From PALSA-612 sp963846915 (GTDB taxonomy: Bacteria; Actinomycetota; Thermoleophilia; Gaiellales; Gaiellaceae): a stretch of DNA of 64,000 nucleotides. The translations under genes and the position numbers were made by a program. This document shows, piece by piece, positions 33,724 through 40,666 of this stretch; the stretch's first letter is position 1; the number at the start of each line of letters is the position of its first letter. The notes below the pieces were generated by a model. That model did no database searches. It had not been told where the DNA came from and saw only the letters and a program-made list of their open reading frames with translations. Where the stretch lies: assembly GCA_963846915.1 (NCBI GenBank), contig CAWJXV010000009.1, positions 62,001 to 126,000 on the forward strand, read 5' to 3'.

Positions 33724-35130
33724 TCAAGCCGGGAAGACGACTTCGGCCCGTAGCCCGACACCGGACTCCATCCGCAGCGTGCCGCGGAGCTCGTCCCGGA
33801 CGAGGGCGCGCACGATCGAGAGGCCGGTGCCGACGTCCGGCTCACCCGCGAGGCCGGCACCGTCGTCCGCGATCGCGAGCACGACGTCACCGTTCCGCCT
33901 GCGGAGCTCGACGCGGACGACGGTGCCGCCGTGCTCGAGCGCGTTCTGCAGGAGCTCGGAGAACACGAGCGCCAGCGCGGTCGCGCGCGAGCCGGCCAGC
34001 GAGACGGGCTCGATCGCCGACTCGACGTGCTTCCCTGCGGCGAGGCCCTGGACGAGCATCGCGCGCAACCGCTCGAGCAGCTCGCCGAGGTCGACGACAT
34101 CGTCGCGCTGCTCGGTCAGCACCTCGTGGACGGCTGCGATCGCGAGGATGCGATTGACGGAGTCCTCGAGCGCTCGGTGCGGGTCGACGCCGTCCGCCTG
34201 CGCCTGGAGCCGCAGCAGGGAGGCGACGGTCTGCAGGTTGTTCTTGACCCGATGGTGGATCTCCTGGGCGAGCACCCCGCGCATGACGGTCCGCCCGTGC
34301 TCGAGCGCCACGGCTGCGTGGTGGGCGATCGAGGCCAGGAGCTGGCGGTCGTCCTCGCTGAACGGAACGTCGCGATCGCACACGAGTTCGCCGATCTGCC
34401 GCCGCTTCCAGCGCAGCGGCATCCGGACCGCGTGCGCTCCGGCGCGGCCCTCGGGCCAGGCGACGGCGCCGTCCTCGAGCACGATCGCGGCACCGGTCGC
34501 CGACAGCGCCTCCATCGTCGTCTTGACGATCGCCTCGAGCGACTCCTCGACATAAAGCGACTCGGACACGGCCTCGGAGATCGTCGTGAGCGCTTCCAGC
34601 TCCCGCACGCGCCGCTGGGCCTGCGAGTAGAGCTTCGCGTGCTCGAGCGAGAAGGCGACCTGCGACGCGATCGCGACCAGCAGGTCGATCTCCGCCTCGG
34701 AGAACTCCCGCTCGGCGCGCGTGCGCACGTTGAGCGCCCCCTCGAGCTTCTCGCGCGCGAGGATGGGGACGGCCAGGATCGACTGGTACTCGTCCTCGGG
34801 CAGGTTGGGAAACGCCTTGAAACGCGGGTCGAGGTGCGCCTGCGCGGGGAGCATGATCGGCTCGCGCGCGGCGGCCGCGGCACCCGTGATGCCCTCGCCC
34901 GGGCGAAGCCGCGGCCTCCGCGTCATCTGGTCGACGCCCGTCCCGTGCGTCGCGCGCAGGACGAGCTCGTCGTTGCGATCCTCGTAGAGGTAGACGAAGC
35001 ACGCGTCGGCCTCGAGCGCCTCAGCGACCGACCGCGCGACGAGCGCGAGCACCTCCTCGAGGTCGAGCGTCGAGTTGACCGCCGCGATCGTTTCGGTCAG
35101 GAGGCGCAGGTGGCGTGCGGACTCCTCCAC
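33724..35130 (-). CDS. pdtaS: GAF-domain HisKA_2 sensor histidine kinase (PdtaS-like)
   Basis: 468 residues, soluble (no membrane span). GAF domain 1 (about 15-165), a second GAF-like region (about 185-275), HisKA_2 dimerisation domain with phospho-acceptor His292/293 in EIHHRVKNNLQTVASLL, then HATPase with N-box ELLQNALEH and G-box DDGAGL. HisKA_2 kinases typically pair with ANTAR regulators, as PdtaS does with PdtaR in mycobacteria; a PdtaR-like gene lies 2.4 kb away. GTG 35130 is chosen since TACACT sits 7 nt upstream (leaderless spacing); the upstream in-frame extension is the antisense of the divergent gene. The signal is unknown. Confidence 0.88.
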   Translation of the reverse strand: MEESARHLRLLTETIAAVNSTLDLEEVLALVARSVAEALEADACFVYLYEDRNDELVLRATHGTGVDQMTRRPRLRPGEGITGAAAAAREPIMLPAQAHLDPRFKAFPNLPEDEYQSILAVPILAREKLEGALNVRTRAEREFSEAEIDLLVAIASQVAFSLEHAKLYSQAQRRVRELEALTTISEAVSESLYVEESLEAIVKTTMEALSATGAAIVLEDGAVAWPEGRAGAHAVRMPLRWKRRQIGELVCDRDVPFSEDDRQLLASIAHHAAVALEHGRTVMRGVLAQEIHHRVKNNLQTVASLLRLQAQADGVDPHRALEDSVNRILAIAAVHEVLTEQRDDVVDLGELLERLRAMLVQGLAAGKHVESAIEPVSLAGSRATALALVFSELLQNALEHGGTVVRVELRRRNGDVVLAIADDGAGLAGEPDVGTGLSIVRALVRDELRGTLRMESGVGLRAEVVFPA

Positions 35131-35137
35131 GCGCCGA

Positions 35138-35163
35138 AGTGTAGGAGCGGGCCGGAGTAGGGT
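35138..35163. promoter_or_regulatory. Divergent leaderless promoters (kinase and DUF2269-like genes)
   Basis: On the minus strand TACACT (35143-35138) lies 7 nt before the kinase GTG at 35130. On the plus strand TAGGGT (35158-35163) lies 7 nt before the GTG at 35171. Neither gene has a ribosome-binding site. The whole divergent gap is 40 bp, so the two polymerase sites must overlap. Confidence 0.55.
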
Positions 35164-35170
35164 CTCGCCC

Positions 35171-35644
35171 GTGACGACCACGCAGTGGCTGCTCGGCTTC
35201 CATCTCGTGGGGGCGTTCCTGTTCGTCTCGGGCGCGGTGGCGGTAGGCCTCCTGCGCGCGTCGGCCGTGCGGCGCGAGCGGCCGAGCGAGGTCGCGTTCC
35301 TCCTCGGCCTGACGCGGTGGGCCGTCGTCGCCGTCGGGCTGGGCGCGCTGGCCGCGCTCGCGTTCGGCACGTCGCTCGTCCGCCGCAGCGGCTTCTCCTT
35401 CGGCGACGCGTGGATCTCGGCCTCGCTGGCGCTGTGGATCGCGAGCGTCCTCCTCGGCGGCATCGGCGGGCGCTCGGCCCGTCACGCCCGCTACCTCGCC
35501 GAGGAACTCGCAGCGGCCGGCGACGCGCCGAGCGAGGACCTGCGCCTCGCACTGGTCAGCCCGGCCACGCAGTCGCTCAACTACGCGAGCTTCCTGGCCG
35601 CGCTCGCGATCCTGGCACTGATGGTCTGGCGGCCCGGCGCTTGA
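35171..35644 (+). CDS. Four-helix membrane protein, DUF2269-like
   Basis: 157 residues with four membrane helices (about 5-28, 45-68, 75-98, 132-152). The opening QWLLGFHLVGAFLFVSG and the general pattern resemble DUF2269-type integral membrane proteins. No catalytic motif is seen. GTG 35171 has a TAGGGT box 7 nt upstream. The gene is followed by a related four-helix protein with a 4-nt TTGA overlap, so the two may form a hetero-oligomer; function unknown. Confidence 0.65.
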   Translation: MTTTQWLLGFHLVGAFLFVSGAVAVGLLRASAVRRERPSEVAFLLGLTRWAVVAVGLGALAALAFGTSLVRRSGFSFGDAWISASLALWIASVLLGGIGGRSARHARYLAEELAAAGDAPSEDLRLALVSPATQSLNYASFLAALAILALMVWRPGA

Positions 35645-36336
35645 GCACCCTGTTCTTCTTCCACGTGCTGGTCGCGATGGTGCTCGCCGGGACGTTGATC
35701 GCGGCTGCCGTCGCCGCCGTCGCGGCGCGGGGACGCGACGATGATCCCGGCGATCTGCTGCGTTGCTTCGCCCGCCGCGCCGCGATCGGGGCGCTGGCCG
35801 CGACGATCGCGGCGATCGGGCTGGGCGAGGGCGTGGCGGCCGACGAGCGCGCGGGTGGGTCCTGGCTCGACGCGTCGCGCGGCCTGACGGTGTTCGGCCT
35901 GCTGCTCGGGAGCGCGGCGCTGGCCGTGCTCGCGGGGCTGGCAGACTCGCAGGCCCGCTTCCGCCGACCGCTCGCGGTACTGGCCGTAACGCTCGTCCTC
36001 GTCGCGCTCGCGACGGCGTTCGTGATGGCCGCGAAGCCGGGCAGGCCTCAGATCACGTCACGGCTCTCCTTACAAAAGGCTTACCGCCAGGAAGGTTTTT
36101 TCCTCATTCAGGGGGAATACCTTGCTGACAGATGGGCGCCTTCGCAATCGACCTCGCTGCGACTTCCGGCTTTCTCGTCGCCGACAGGAACGGGGAAGTG
36201 GTGGGACGCGTCGAGTGTCCCATGTACGGCACAGCCCCCGACGAGCCCGATGCACTGGCCGTCAAGGCGGGGCTGTTCTCGCGCCGCCTCGTCACCGCCG
36301 ACACGATCGACTCGATCGACGGCGCGACCGGCGTGA
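35641..36336 (+). CDS. Four-helix membrane protein with anomalous C-terminal extension
   Basis: 231 residues from TTG 35641, which overlaps the preceding stop (TTGA). The first about 135 residues have four hydrophobic helices and look like a relative of the preceding DUF2269-like protein, ending naturally at AFVMAAKPGRP. The remaining about 95 residues are low in hydrophobicity and rich in Ser/Pro/Arg, and are read in a different frame over the whole of the next gene's first 205 nt. This tail is probably the result of a lost stop or a frameshift near the TTTTTT run around 36100, so the true product is likely about 140 residues. Confidence 0.55.
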   Translation: MSTLFFFHVLVAMVLAGTLIAAAVAAVAARGRDDDPGDLLRCFARRAAIGALAATIAAIGLGEGVAADERAGGSWLDASRGLTVFGLLLGSAALAVLAGLADSQARFRRPLAVLAVTLVLVALATAFVMAAKPGRPQITSRLSLQKAYRQEGFFLIQGEYLADRWAPSQSTSLRLPAFSSPTGTGKWWDASSVPCTAQPPTSPMHWPSRRGCSRAASSPPTRSTRSTARPA

Positions 36337-36380
36337 TCGGCCTCCGGGTCGAGCGCGAGTCCATCCCAACTTTCCTCTAG
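36132..36380 (+). CDS. Small PRC-barrel-like protein
   Basis: 82 residues, soluble. FLVADRNGEVVGRVECPMYG followed by GLFSRRLVTADTIDSIDGATGVIGLRV has the strand pattern of PRC-barrel modules, which occur in ribosome-maturation and surface-associated proteins. The assignment is tentative. A GGGGGAA stretch is 17 nt upstream, further than optimal. This frame is more protein-like than the overlapping end of the 35641 gene, so it is taken as real. Confidence 0.55.
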   Translation: MGAFAIDLAATSGFLVADRNGEVVGRVECPMYGTAPDEPDALAVKAGLFSRRLVTADTIDSIDGATGVIGLRVERESIPTFL

Positions 36381-36450
36381 CCGTCGGGCCGGAGAAGCTG
36401 GAAGGAGACCGGGAGGGGCCGGTCCTCTTTCGGCGCCCCGATTCGGCCAA

Positions 36451-36465
36451 GCAACACTGTGTTGC
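36451..36465. promoter_or_regulatory. 15-bp perfect palindrome
   Basis: GCAACACTGTGTTGC is a perfect odd palindrome in otherwise gene-free sequence between 36380 and glnA. It could be an operator or the end of the structured region that follows; no gene starts close by. Confidence 0.35.
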
Positions 36466-36539
36466 AAAGTCGAGCCCGAGGCGTTCGCAGGTGCATGCCG
36501 GCCCGGACGGCGTGCGCCAGACAGCTGCTCGCTGCCACG

Positions 36540-36660
36540 CGGCCATCCGGCCGAAAGTCGACGGACTTTTGGCCGCTGAACGACCACGAGCTGCCCAGAG
36601 AAGCAGCTCGTAGTCGGCCGTCAGTCTGCTCCGCAGGCCGCAGCGAGCGGAGCGTGGTGC
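36540..36660. ncRNA. Candidate structured RNA or hairpin array in a 340-bp gap
   Basis: 36381-36720 contains no credible gene. It holds three consecutive strong stems: 36548-36559 with 36564-36575 (12 bp, 4-nt loop), 36581-36594 with 36603-36616 (14 positions, one mismatch), and 36628-36634 with 36647-36653 (7 bp), followed by the 13-bp terminator at 36667-36697. A run of hairpins ending in a terminator is what a small RNA gene looks like. The strand cannot be decided because the stems are symmetric, and no known RNA family is recognised. Confidence 0.4.
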
Positions 36661-36666
36661 GATTCT

Positions 36667-36697
36667 AGAGGGGTTGCCCGGCGAGGGCAACCCCTCT
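36667..36697. terminator. Terminator 3' of glnA
   Basis: A perfect 13-bp stem (36667-36679 with 36685-36697, sequence AGAGGGGTTGCCC) and a 5-nt loop lie 24 nt after the glnA stop. It is probably bidirectional, also ending transcripts from the left. Confidence 0.75.
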
Positions 36698-36720
36698 CTG
36701 CTCGATCCACCCCCCGGGAG

Positions 36721-38085
36721 CTAGAGCGTCGGCAGGTAGCGCTCCATCTCCCAGCTCGTCAGCTGGACGCGGTAGTCGTCCCACTCCTTGCGCTTGAGCT
36801 CGATGTAGCGGTCGAAGATGTGCGGCCCCAGCGCCTTGCGCGCCAGCTCGGACTGCGCGAGCTCGTCGATCGCCTCGCCGAGCGTCTCGGGCAGCGAGAC
36901 GATCCCCCGCTCCCGGCGCTGCTCGGCCGTCAGGTGGTAGAGATTCGTCTCCATCGCGTCGGGCAGCTCGTAGCCTTTCTCGATCCCCTCGAGCCCAGCG
37001 TGCAGGAGTGCCGCAAAGGTGAGGTACGGGTTGCAGGCCGGGTCGGGGCAGCGGATCTCGGCGCGGGTCGCCTGCTCGGCACCCGGCTTGTAGAGCGGGA
37101 TGCGAATCAGCGCAGAGCGGTTCCGCTGCGACCAGGCGACGTAGACCGGCGCCTCGTAGCCTGGAACGAGCCGCTTGTACGAGTTCACCCACTGCGCGAA
37201 GACAGCCGAGATCTCGCGCGCGTGCCGCAGCTGGCCGGCGATGAAAGCCTTGCCCACGTCGGACAGGTGCCACTTGTCGTCGCTGTCGAAGAACGCGTTG
37301 CGGCCCTCGCTGAAGAGCGACTGATGCGTGTGCATCCCCGAGCCGTTCTCGCCGAAGATCGGCTTCGGCATGAAGGTCGCATAGACGCCGTTCTTGGCCG
37401 CAACCTCCTTGACGATCAGCCGGTAGGTGAGGACGAAGTCGGCCATGTCGAGCGCGCCCGCAAAGCGCATGTCGATCTCGTGCTGCGACGGGCCGACCTC
37501 GTGGTGCGAGTACTCGATCGGGATGCCCATCGACTCGAGCGCGCGGATCGTGTCGTTCCGGAGCTCGGTCGCAGCATCCATCGCTGTCATCGCGAAGTAG
37601 CCGCCCTCGTCGAGCGTCTCCGTGCCCTCGTTGGTCTTGAACAGGAAGTACTCGAGCTCTGGCCCGACGTTGAACGTGTCGAAGCCCATCGCTTCCATCC
37701 GGTCGAGCGCGCGACGCAGGACGTGCCGCGGGTCGCCGTCGTACGGCTTGCCGTCCGGCGTGACCACGTCGCAGATCATCCGCGCGACCTTCGTCTCGCC
37801 CTCCTTCCACGGCATCAGCTGGAACGTCTCGGGATCGGGGATCGCGACCATGTCCGACTCCTCGATCGCGTTGAACCCCGTGATCGACGAGCCGTCGAAG
37901 CCCATCCCGTCGTCGAGTGCGTCTTCGAGCTCCGCCGGGGTGATCGCAAAGCTCTTCAGGTGGCCCTCGATGTCCGTGAACCAGAGCAGGACGAACTCGA
38001 CCGACTCCTCCTTCATGCGCCCCAGCACCTCGGCACGGCGCTCCGGATCGCTCGTCGCCCTCGGTGCCGACTCCACTGCTGCCAT
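36721..38085 (-). CDS. glnA: Glutamine synthetase type I
   Basis: Makes glutamine from glutamate, ammonia and ATP; dodecameric cytosolic enzyme, central to ammonium assimilation. 454 residues, complete GSI: DGSSITGF near residue 57, the metal ligands in GPELEYFLF and GPSQHEIDMRF, and the NGSGMHTHQSLF loop. The segment NLYHLTAEQRRERGI is of the GSI-alpha type and lacks the adenylylation-site context (NLYDLPPEE) of GSI-beta. The regulatory Arg of Bacillus GSI-alpha (GFVRIEES) is Ala here (GFNAIEES). ATG 38085 has a perfect AAGGAGG. The leader contains a terminator and a hexaloop hairpin, suggesting antitermination control. Confidence 0.96.
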   Translation of the reverse strand: MAAVESAPRATSDPERRAEVLGRMKEESVEFVLLWFTDIEGHLKSFAITPAELEDALDDGMGFDGSSITGFNAIEESDMVAIPDPETFQLMPWKEGETKVARMICDVVTPDGKPYDGDPRHVLRRALDRMEAMGFDTFNVGPELEYFLFKTNEGTETLDEGGYFAMTAMDAATELRNDTIRALESMGIPIEYSHHEVGPSQHEIDMRFAGALDMADFVLTYRLIVKEVAAKNGVYATFMPKPIFGENGSGMHTHQSLFSEGRNAFFDSDDKWHLSDVGKAFIAGQLRHAREISAVFAQWVNSYKRLVPGYEAPVYVAWSQRNRSALIRIPLYKPGAEQATRAEIRCPDPACNPYLTFAALLHAGLEGIEKGYELPDAMETNLYHLTAEQRRERGIVSLPETLGEAIDELAQSELARKALGPHIFDRYIELKRKEWDDYRVQLTSWEMERYLPTL

Positions 38086-38101
38086 CGATTCCTCCTTCCA
38101 G

Positions 38102-38166
38102 AAAAACAAAAAGCCCCGGGCGGCGTCCGCCCGAGGCCACGTCGCCTCACAACTGGTCACAGTCTA
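38102..38166 (-). promoter_or_regulatory. glnA leader: hexaloop hairpin overlapping an intrinsic terminator (ANTAR-type)
   Basis: On the minus strand the leader folds as hairpin P2 with stem GAGGC/GCCTC (38148-38133) and hexaloop GACGTG. Then a terminator of 11 bp (38137-38127 with 38123-38113, loop ACG) runs into TTTTTGTTTTT (38112-38102). P2's 3' arm GCCTC is the terminator's 5' arm, so the two are mutually exclusive. A weaker P1 (GACT-GTGACC-AGTT, 38164-38151) precedes it. This is the layout of ANTAR antitermination leaders. It may also end the upstream methyltransferase transcript. Confidence 0.6.
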
Positions 38167-38182
38167 CATCCTCGGCCGGTCT

Positions 38183-38962
38183 TCAGGACCTGTGCGCCAC
38201 GTAGACGACGAAGTCGTCGTCTGCCGTCGGTGGCTCGTCGCGGTAGCCGGCGCGGAGCTCGACGTCGACGAAGCCCGCGCGCTCGAGCATCAGCTCGAGC
38301 TCGTGCACGAAGTACAGCCTCATCGTCAGGAGATGCTCCTCCTCGCGCGCTCGCCGTCCGTCCTCCCAGAGCGCAGCGCGCATCTCGAGCGTCACGGTCT
38401 GCTCGAGCGGGTCGAGCGCGACGAGCCGCGTGCGCAGCTCGAGGTCGCCCTCGAGCTCCGGCTCGCCCTCCTCCTCCCAGGGGTGGGGAAGCTCTGCTCG
38501 GGCGTCCTTTCGCCAGCAGTCCCAGTGGCCGGCTGCCCACGGGAAGTGGTTGTCGAGCACGAGCGTGCCGCCGGGCTCAAGGTGCTCGTACAGGCGTAGC
38601 AGGGCCTCGAAGTCATCGGCGCGCTCGCTGCCGAGGCCGAACACGCCGCAGACGAGGATCGTGCGGTAGCGGCGCGGCAGGTCGAGCGCGGAGAGCGCCT
38701 GCGCGTAGAGGTTCGGCGCCCGTAGGCCTTCGCGCTCCGCGCGCTCGCGGCAGAGCGCGAGCATGTCCCCCGAGATGTCGGCGCCGTCGACGTCGAGGCC
38801 CGCCTTCAGATACGGAATCAGGAGCCGCCCGGTGCCGCAGCCCGCGTCGAGCGCCGGCCGGCCCGCCTCGACGAACTGCCGGAAGAAGTCGATCTCCGGC
38901 CCGTCCAGGTTGTTCTCGGCCCACCAGCGGGCGACGAGCCCGTAGTGCCAGGTTTCAGCCAT
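38183..38962 (-). CDS. SAM-dependent methyltransferase (class I)
   Basis: 259 residues. Motif I DAGCGTGRLL (about residues 39-48), the acidic residue in GADIS and the motif around TILVCGVFGLG define a class I Rossmann methyltransferase. The C-terminal third is a beta-rich cap ending FVVYVAHRS. Substrate unknown. It overlaps the GNAT gene by 8 nt and is the last gene of the ABC-exporter operon, so the methyl and acetyl transferases may modify a compound related to the transporter; this is only context. Confidence 0.8.
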   Translation of the reverse strand: MAETWHYGLVARWWAENNLDGPEIDFFRQFVEAGRPALDAGCGTGRLLIPYLKAGLDVDGADISGDMLALCRERAEREGLRAPNLYAQALSALDLPRRYRTILVCGVFGLGSERADDFEALLRLYEHLEPGGTLVLDNHFPWAAGHWDCWRKDARAELPHPWEEEGEPELEGDLELRTRLVALDPLEQTVTLEMRAALWEDGRRAREEEHLLTMRLYFVHELELMLERAGFVDVELRAGYRDEPPTADDDFVVYVAHRS

Positions 38963-39836
38963 CGAGCCCGAGGGTCAGGTCGAGCAGGGCCGGCAGCTCG
39001 CGGTAGCCGAGCTTCTCGTTCAGGCGGCGCATCGGCTCGTTGGCGTCGTGCGTCGCGGTGACGATGCGGCGGTAGCCATGCTCGGCGGCCCAGGCGATCT
39101 GCGTGCGCTTGAGCGCCTCGGCGATGCCTCGCCCGCGGTGGCTCCGCAGCACGGTCGTGAGGTTGTTGTCGAGCAGGCCGATCGAGGCATTTCGCAGCTC
39201 GAGGTCGGCGTAGCCGACGACACGGCCCGACTCCAGCGCCACGAGCGTCAGCGGGCTGGCCGGGAGCTGGAGCGCCCACTCGTCGAACGGGCGCGCCTCC
39301 TGCGTCTCGGTAGCGGGAATGTCGGCGGCGCCCTCGCAGAACACCGCATATGCCTCCTCGAGCTGCGCATCGGCGACCGCCGCGATCTCGATCCCCTCGG
39401 GCGGCTCCGAAGCCGGAAGACCGGGCTCGATGTCGAGGGCGAGCGAGACGACGCGGTCCATGACGACGAAGCCGCGCCGGTGCGCGAAGCCGACCGACGG
39501 CTCGTCGTCCTCGCGAACCCATCCCAGTGCGCTCGCGGCCTCCAGGCCACGGGCATGGGCGAGGCAGAGATCGAGAAGCCTGCCGCCGAGCCCCTTCCCG
39601 CGCCATTCGGGGACGACCGCGACCGCGACCGGCCGGACGCCGGACCGCGACGAGCGGGCGACGCAGCCGGTCGCGACCACGCGAGGCCCGTCCTCCGCCA
39701 GCAGGTACAGCCGCTCGGGCTCGCGGGCGACGCGCTCGCGGACGAAGTCGACGGAGATGGGATCCTCGGGCCAGACGGCTGCCCAGCACGCCGCATAGGC
39801 CGTGAGGTCGGCATCGGTCTCGGCCCGGCGGATCAT
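38955..39836 (-). CDS. Tandem GNAT-domain N-acetyltransferase
   Basis: 293 residues with two GNAT modules. The N-terminal copy contains VAVAVVPEWRGKGLGGRLLD (acetyl-CoA pyrophosphate loop, Q/R-x-x-G-x-G/A type, about residues 70-90). The C-terminal copy contains TTVLRSHRGRGIAEALKR (about 228-245). Both keep the CoA loop, so both may bind cofactor. Two-domain GNATs include mycothiol synthase, but nothing here shows that substrate. ATG 39836 overlaps the ABC permease stop (ATGA). Confidence 0.82.
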   Translation of the reverse strand: MIRRAETDADLTAYAACWAAVWPEDPISVDFVRERVAREPERLYLLAEDGPRVVATGCVARSSRSGVRPVAVAVVPEWRGKGLGGRLLDLCLAHARGLEAASALGWVREDDEPSVGFAHRRGFVVMDRVVSLALDIEPGLPASEPPEGIEIAAVADAQLEEAYAVFCEGAADIPATETQEARPFDEWALQLPASPLTLVALESGRVVGYADLELRNASIGLLDNNLTTVLRSHRGRGIAEALKRTQIAWAAEHGYRRIVTATHDANEPMRRLNEKLGYRELPALLDLTLGLDG

Positions 39837-40666
39837 CCCGACCTCTTCAGGAGGCCGTTGCGCTTGGCGTAGACCTCGCCGCGGTGGAAGACCGCGAACC
39901 CGAGCGGGATCGACACCACACCGATGACGAGCAGCGGCCAGATGTCGCTCCAGAGGTCGCTCACGCCGGCGCCGTCGAGGAGCGCCTTCCGGATCCCTTC
40001 GAGCGCGTAGGTCGCCGGCGAGATCTTCGCGATCACCTGCATCCAGTCGGGGAGAATGCTGACGCTGTAGTAGACGCCGGAGACGACGAGCAGCATGCCC
40101 TGGGCGATGAAGCCGAGCTGGGTGCCCTTCTCCGGCGAGATCAGCGGGAAGACTGCGGTCATCACGCCGACGCCGAGGAACGAGACGGAGGCGATCACGA
40201 GCACGACGAACGCCGCCCAGAAGTCGGCCTGCCCGAGATCGAGCGTGAAGAACGAGGCGACGACGAAGAACAGCAGAGCCGTCCGGATCAGCCCGTAGAC
40301 GACGGCGAACGCCCCCATCCCGAGCAGGTGCACGGCCCGCGACAGCGGCGCCATGAACGTGTACTCGATCGTTCCCTCCCAGCGCTCCCAGCCCACCGTC
40401 TGCGTGAGGATCTCGAACAGGATCCCGAGGTACGACCAGATGACCGCGCCGATCAGCAGCACGGTCGTCTCGCGCCGGACGTCGAGCGTGCCGCCGGATG
40501 CCTCGATGCCCTTGGCGATGAAGACGATCGTCAGCGTGTTCGCCACCGTCCAGACGAACCAGGTGACCTCCCAGATCGCGTAGCGCTTGACGAGGTAGGC
40601 GTTGCGCTCGACCACCCCGAGCAGGCCGATCAGCTCGTGCCGAACGGCAATGGCTGCCCGCGTCAT
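39833..40666 (-). CDS. ABC-2 type transporter permease
   Basis: 277 residues with six predicted membrane helices. The pattern EYTFMAPLSRAVHLLGMG followed by spans and the loop SVSILPDWMQVIAKISPATYALEGIR is that of ABC-2 exporter permeases (DrrB/NodJ-like). It forms the membrane half of an exporter for lipids, polysaccharides or drugs; the substrate is unknown. ATG 40666 overlaps the ATPase stop by 4 nt. The long in-frame upstream extension is the antisense-like shadow of the ATPase gene. Confidence 0.87.
   Translation of the reverse strand: MTRAAIAVRHELIGLLGVVERNAYLVKRYAIWEVTWFVWTVANTLTIVFIAKGIEASGGTLDVRRETTVLLIGAVIWSYLGILFEILTQTVGWERWEGTIEYTFMAPLSRAVHLLGMGAFAVVYGLIRTALLFFVVASFFTLDLGQADFWAAFVVLVIASVSFLGVGVMTAVFPLISPEKGTQLGFIAQGMLLVVSGVYYSVSILPDWMQVIAKISPATYALEGIRKALLDGAGVSDLWSDIWPLLVIGVVSIPLGFAVFHRGEVYAKRNGLLKRSG

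Noticed and set aside
36459..36668. 69-codon ORF between 36380 and glnA as a protein gene
   Set aside because: Arg/Ser-rich, no start signal, and it coincides with the hairpin array.
38136..38160. GTGAC-N5-GTGAG-N5-GTGGC boxes (10-bp period, minus strand) upstream of glnA as another GlnR site
   Set aside because: The period is 10, not 11, and the boxes coincide with the arms and loops of the P1/P2 hairpins, which explain the sequence better.
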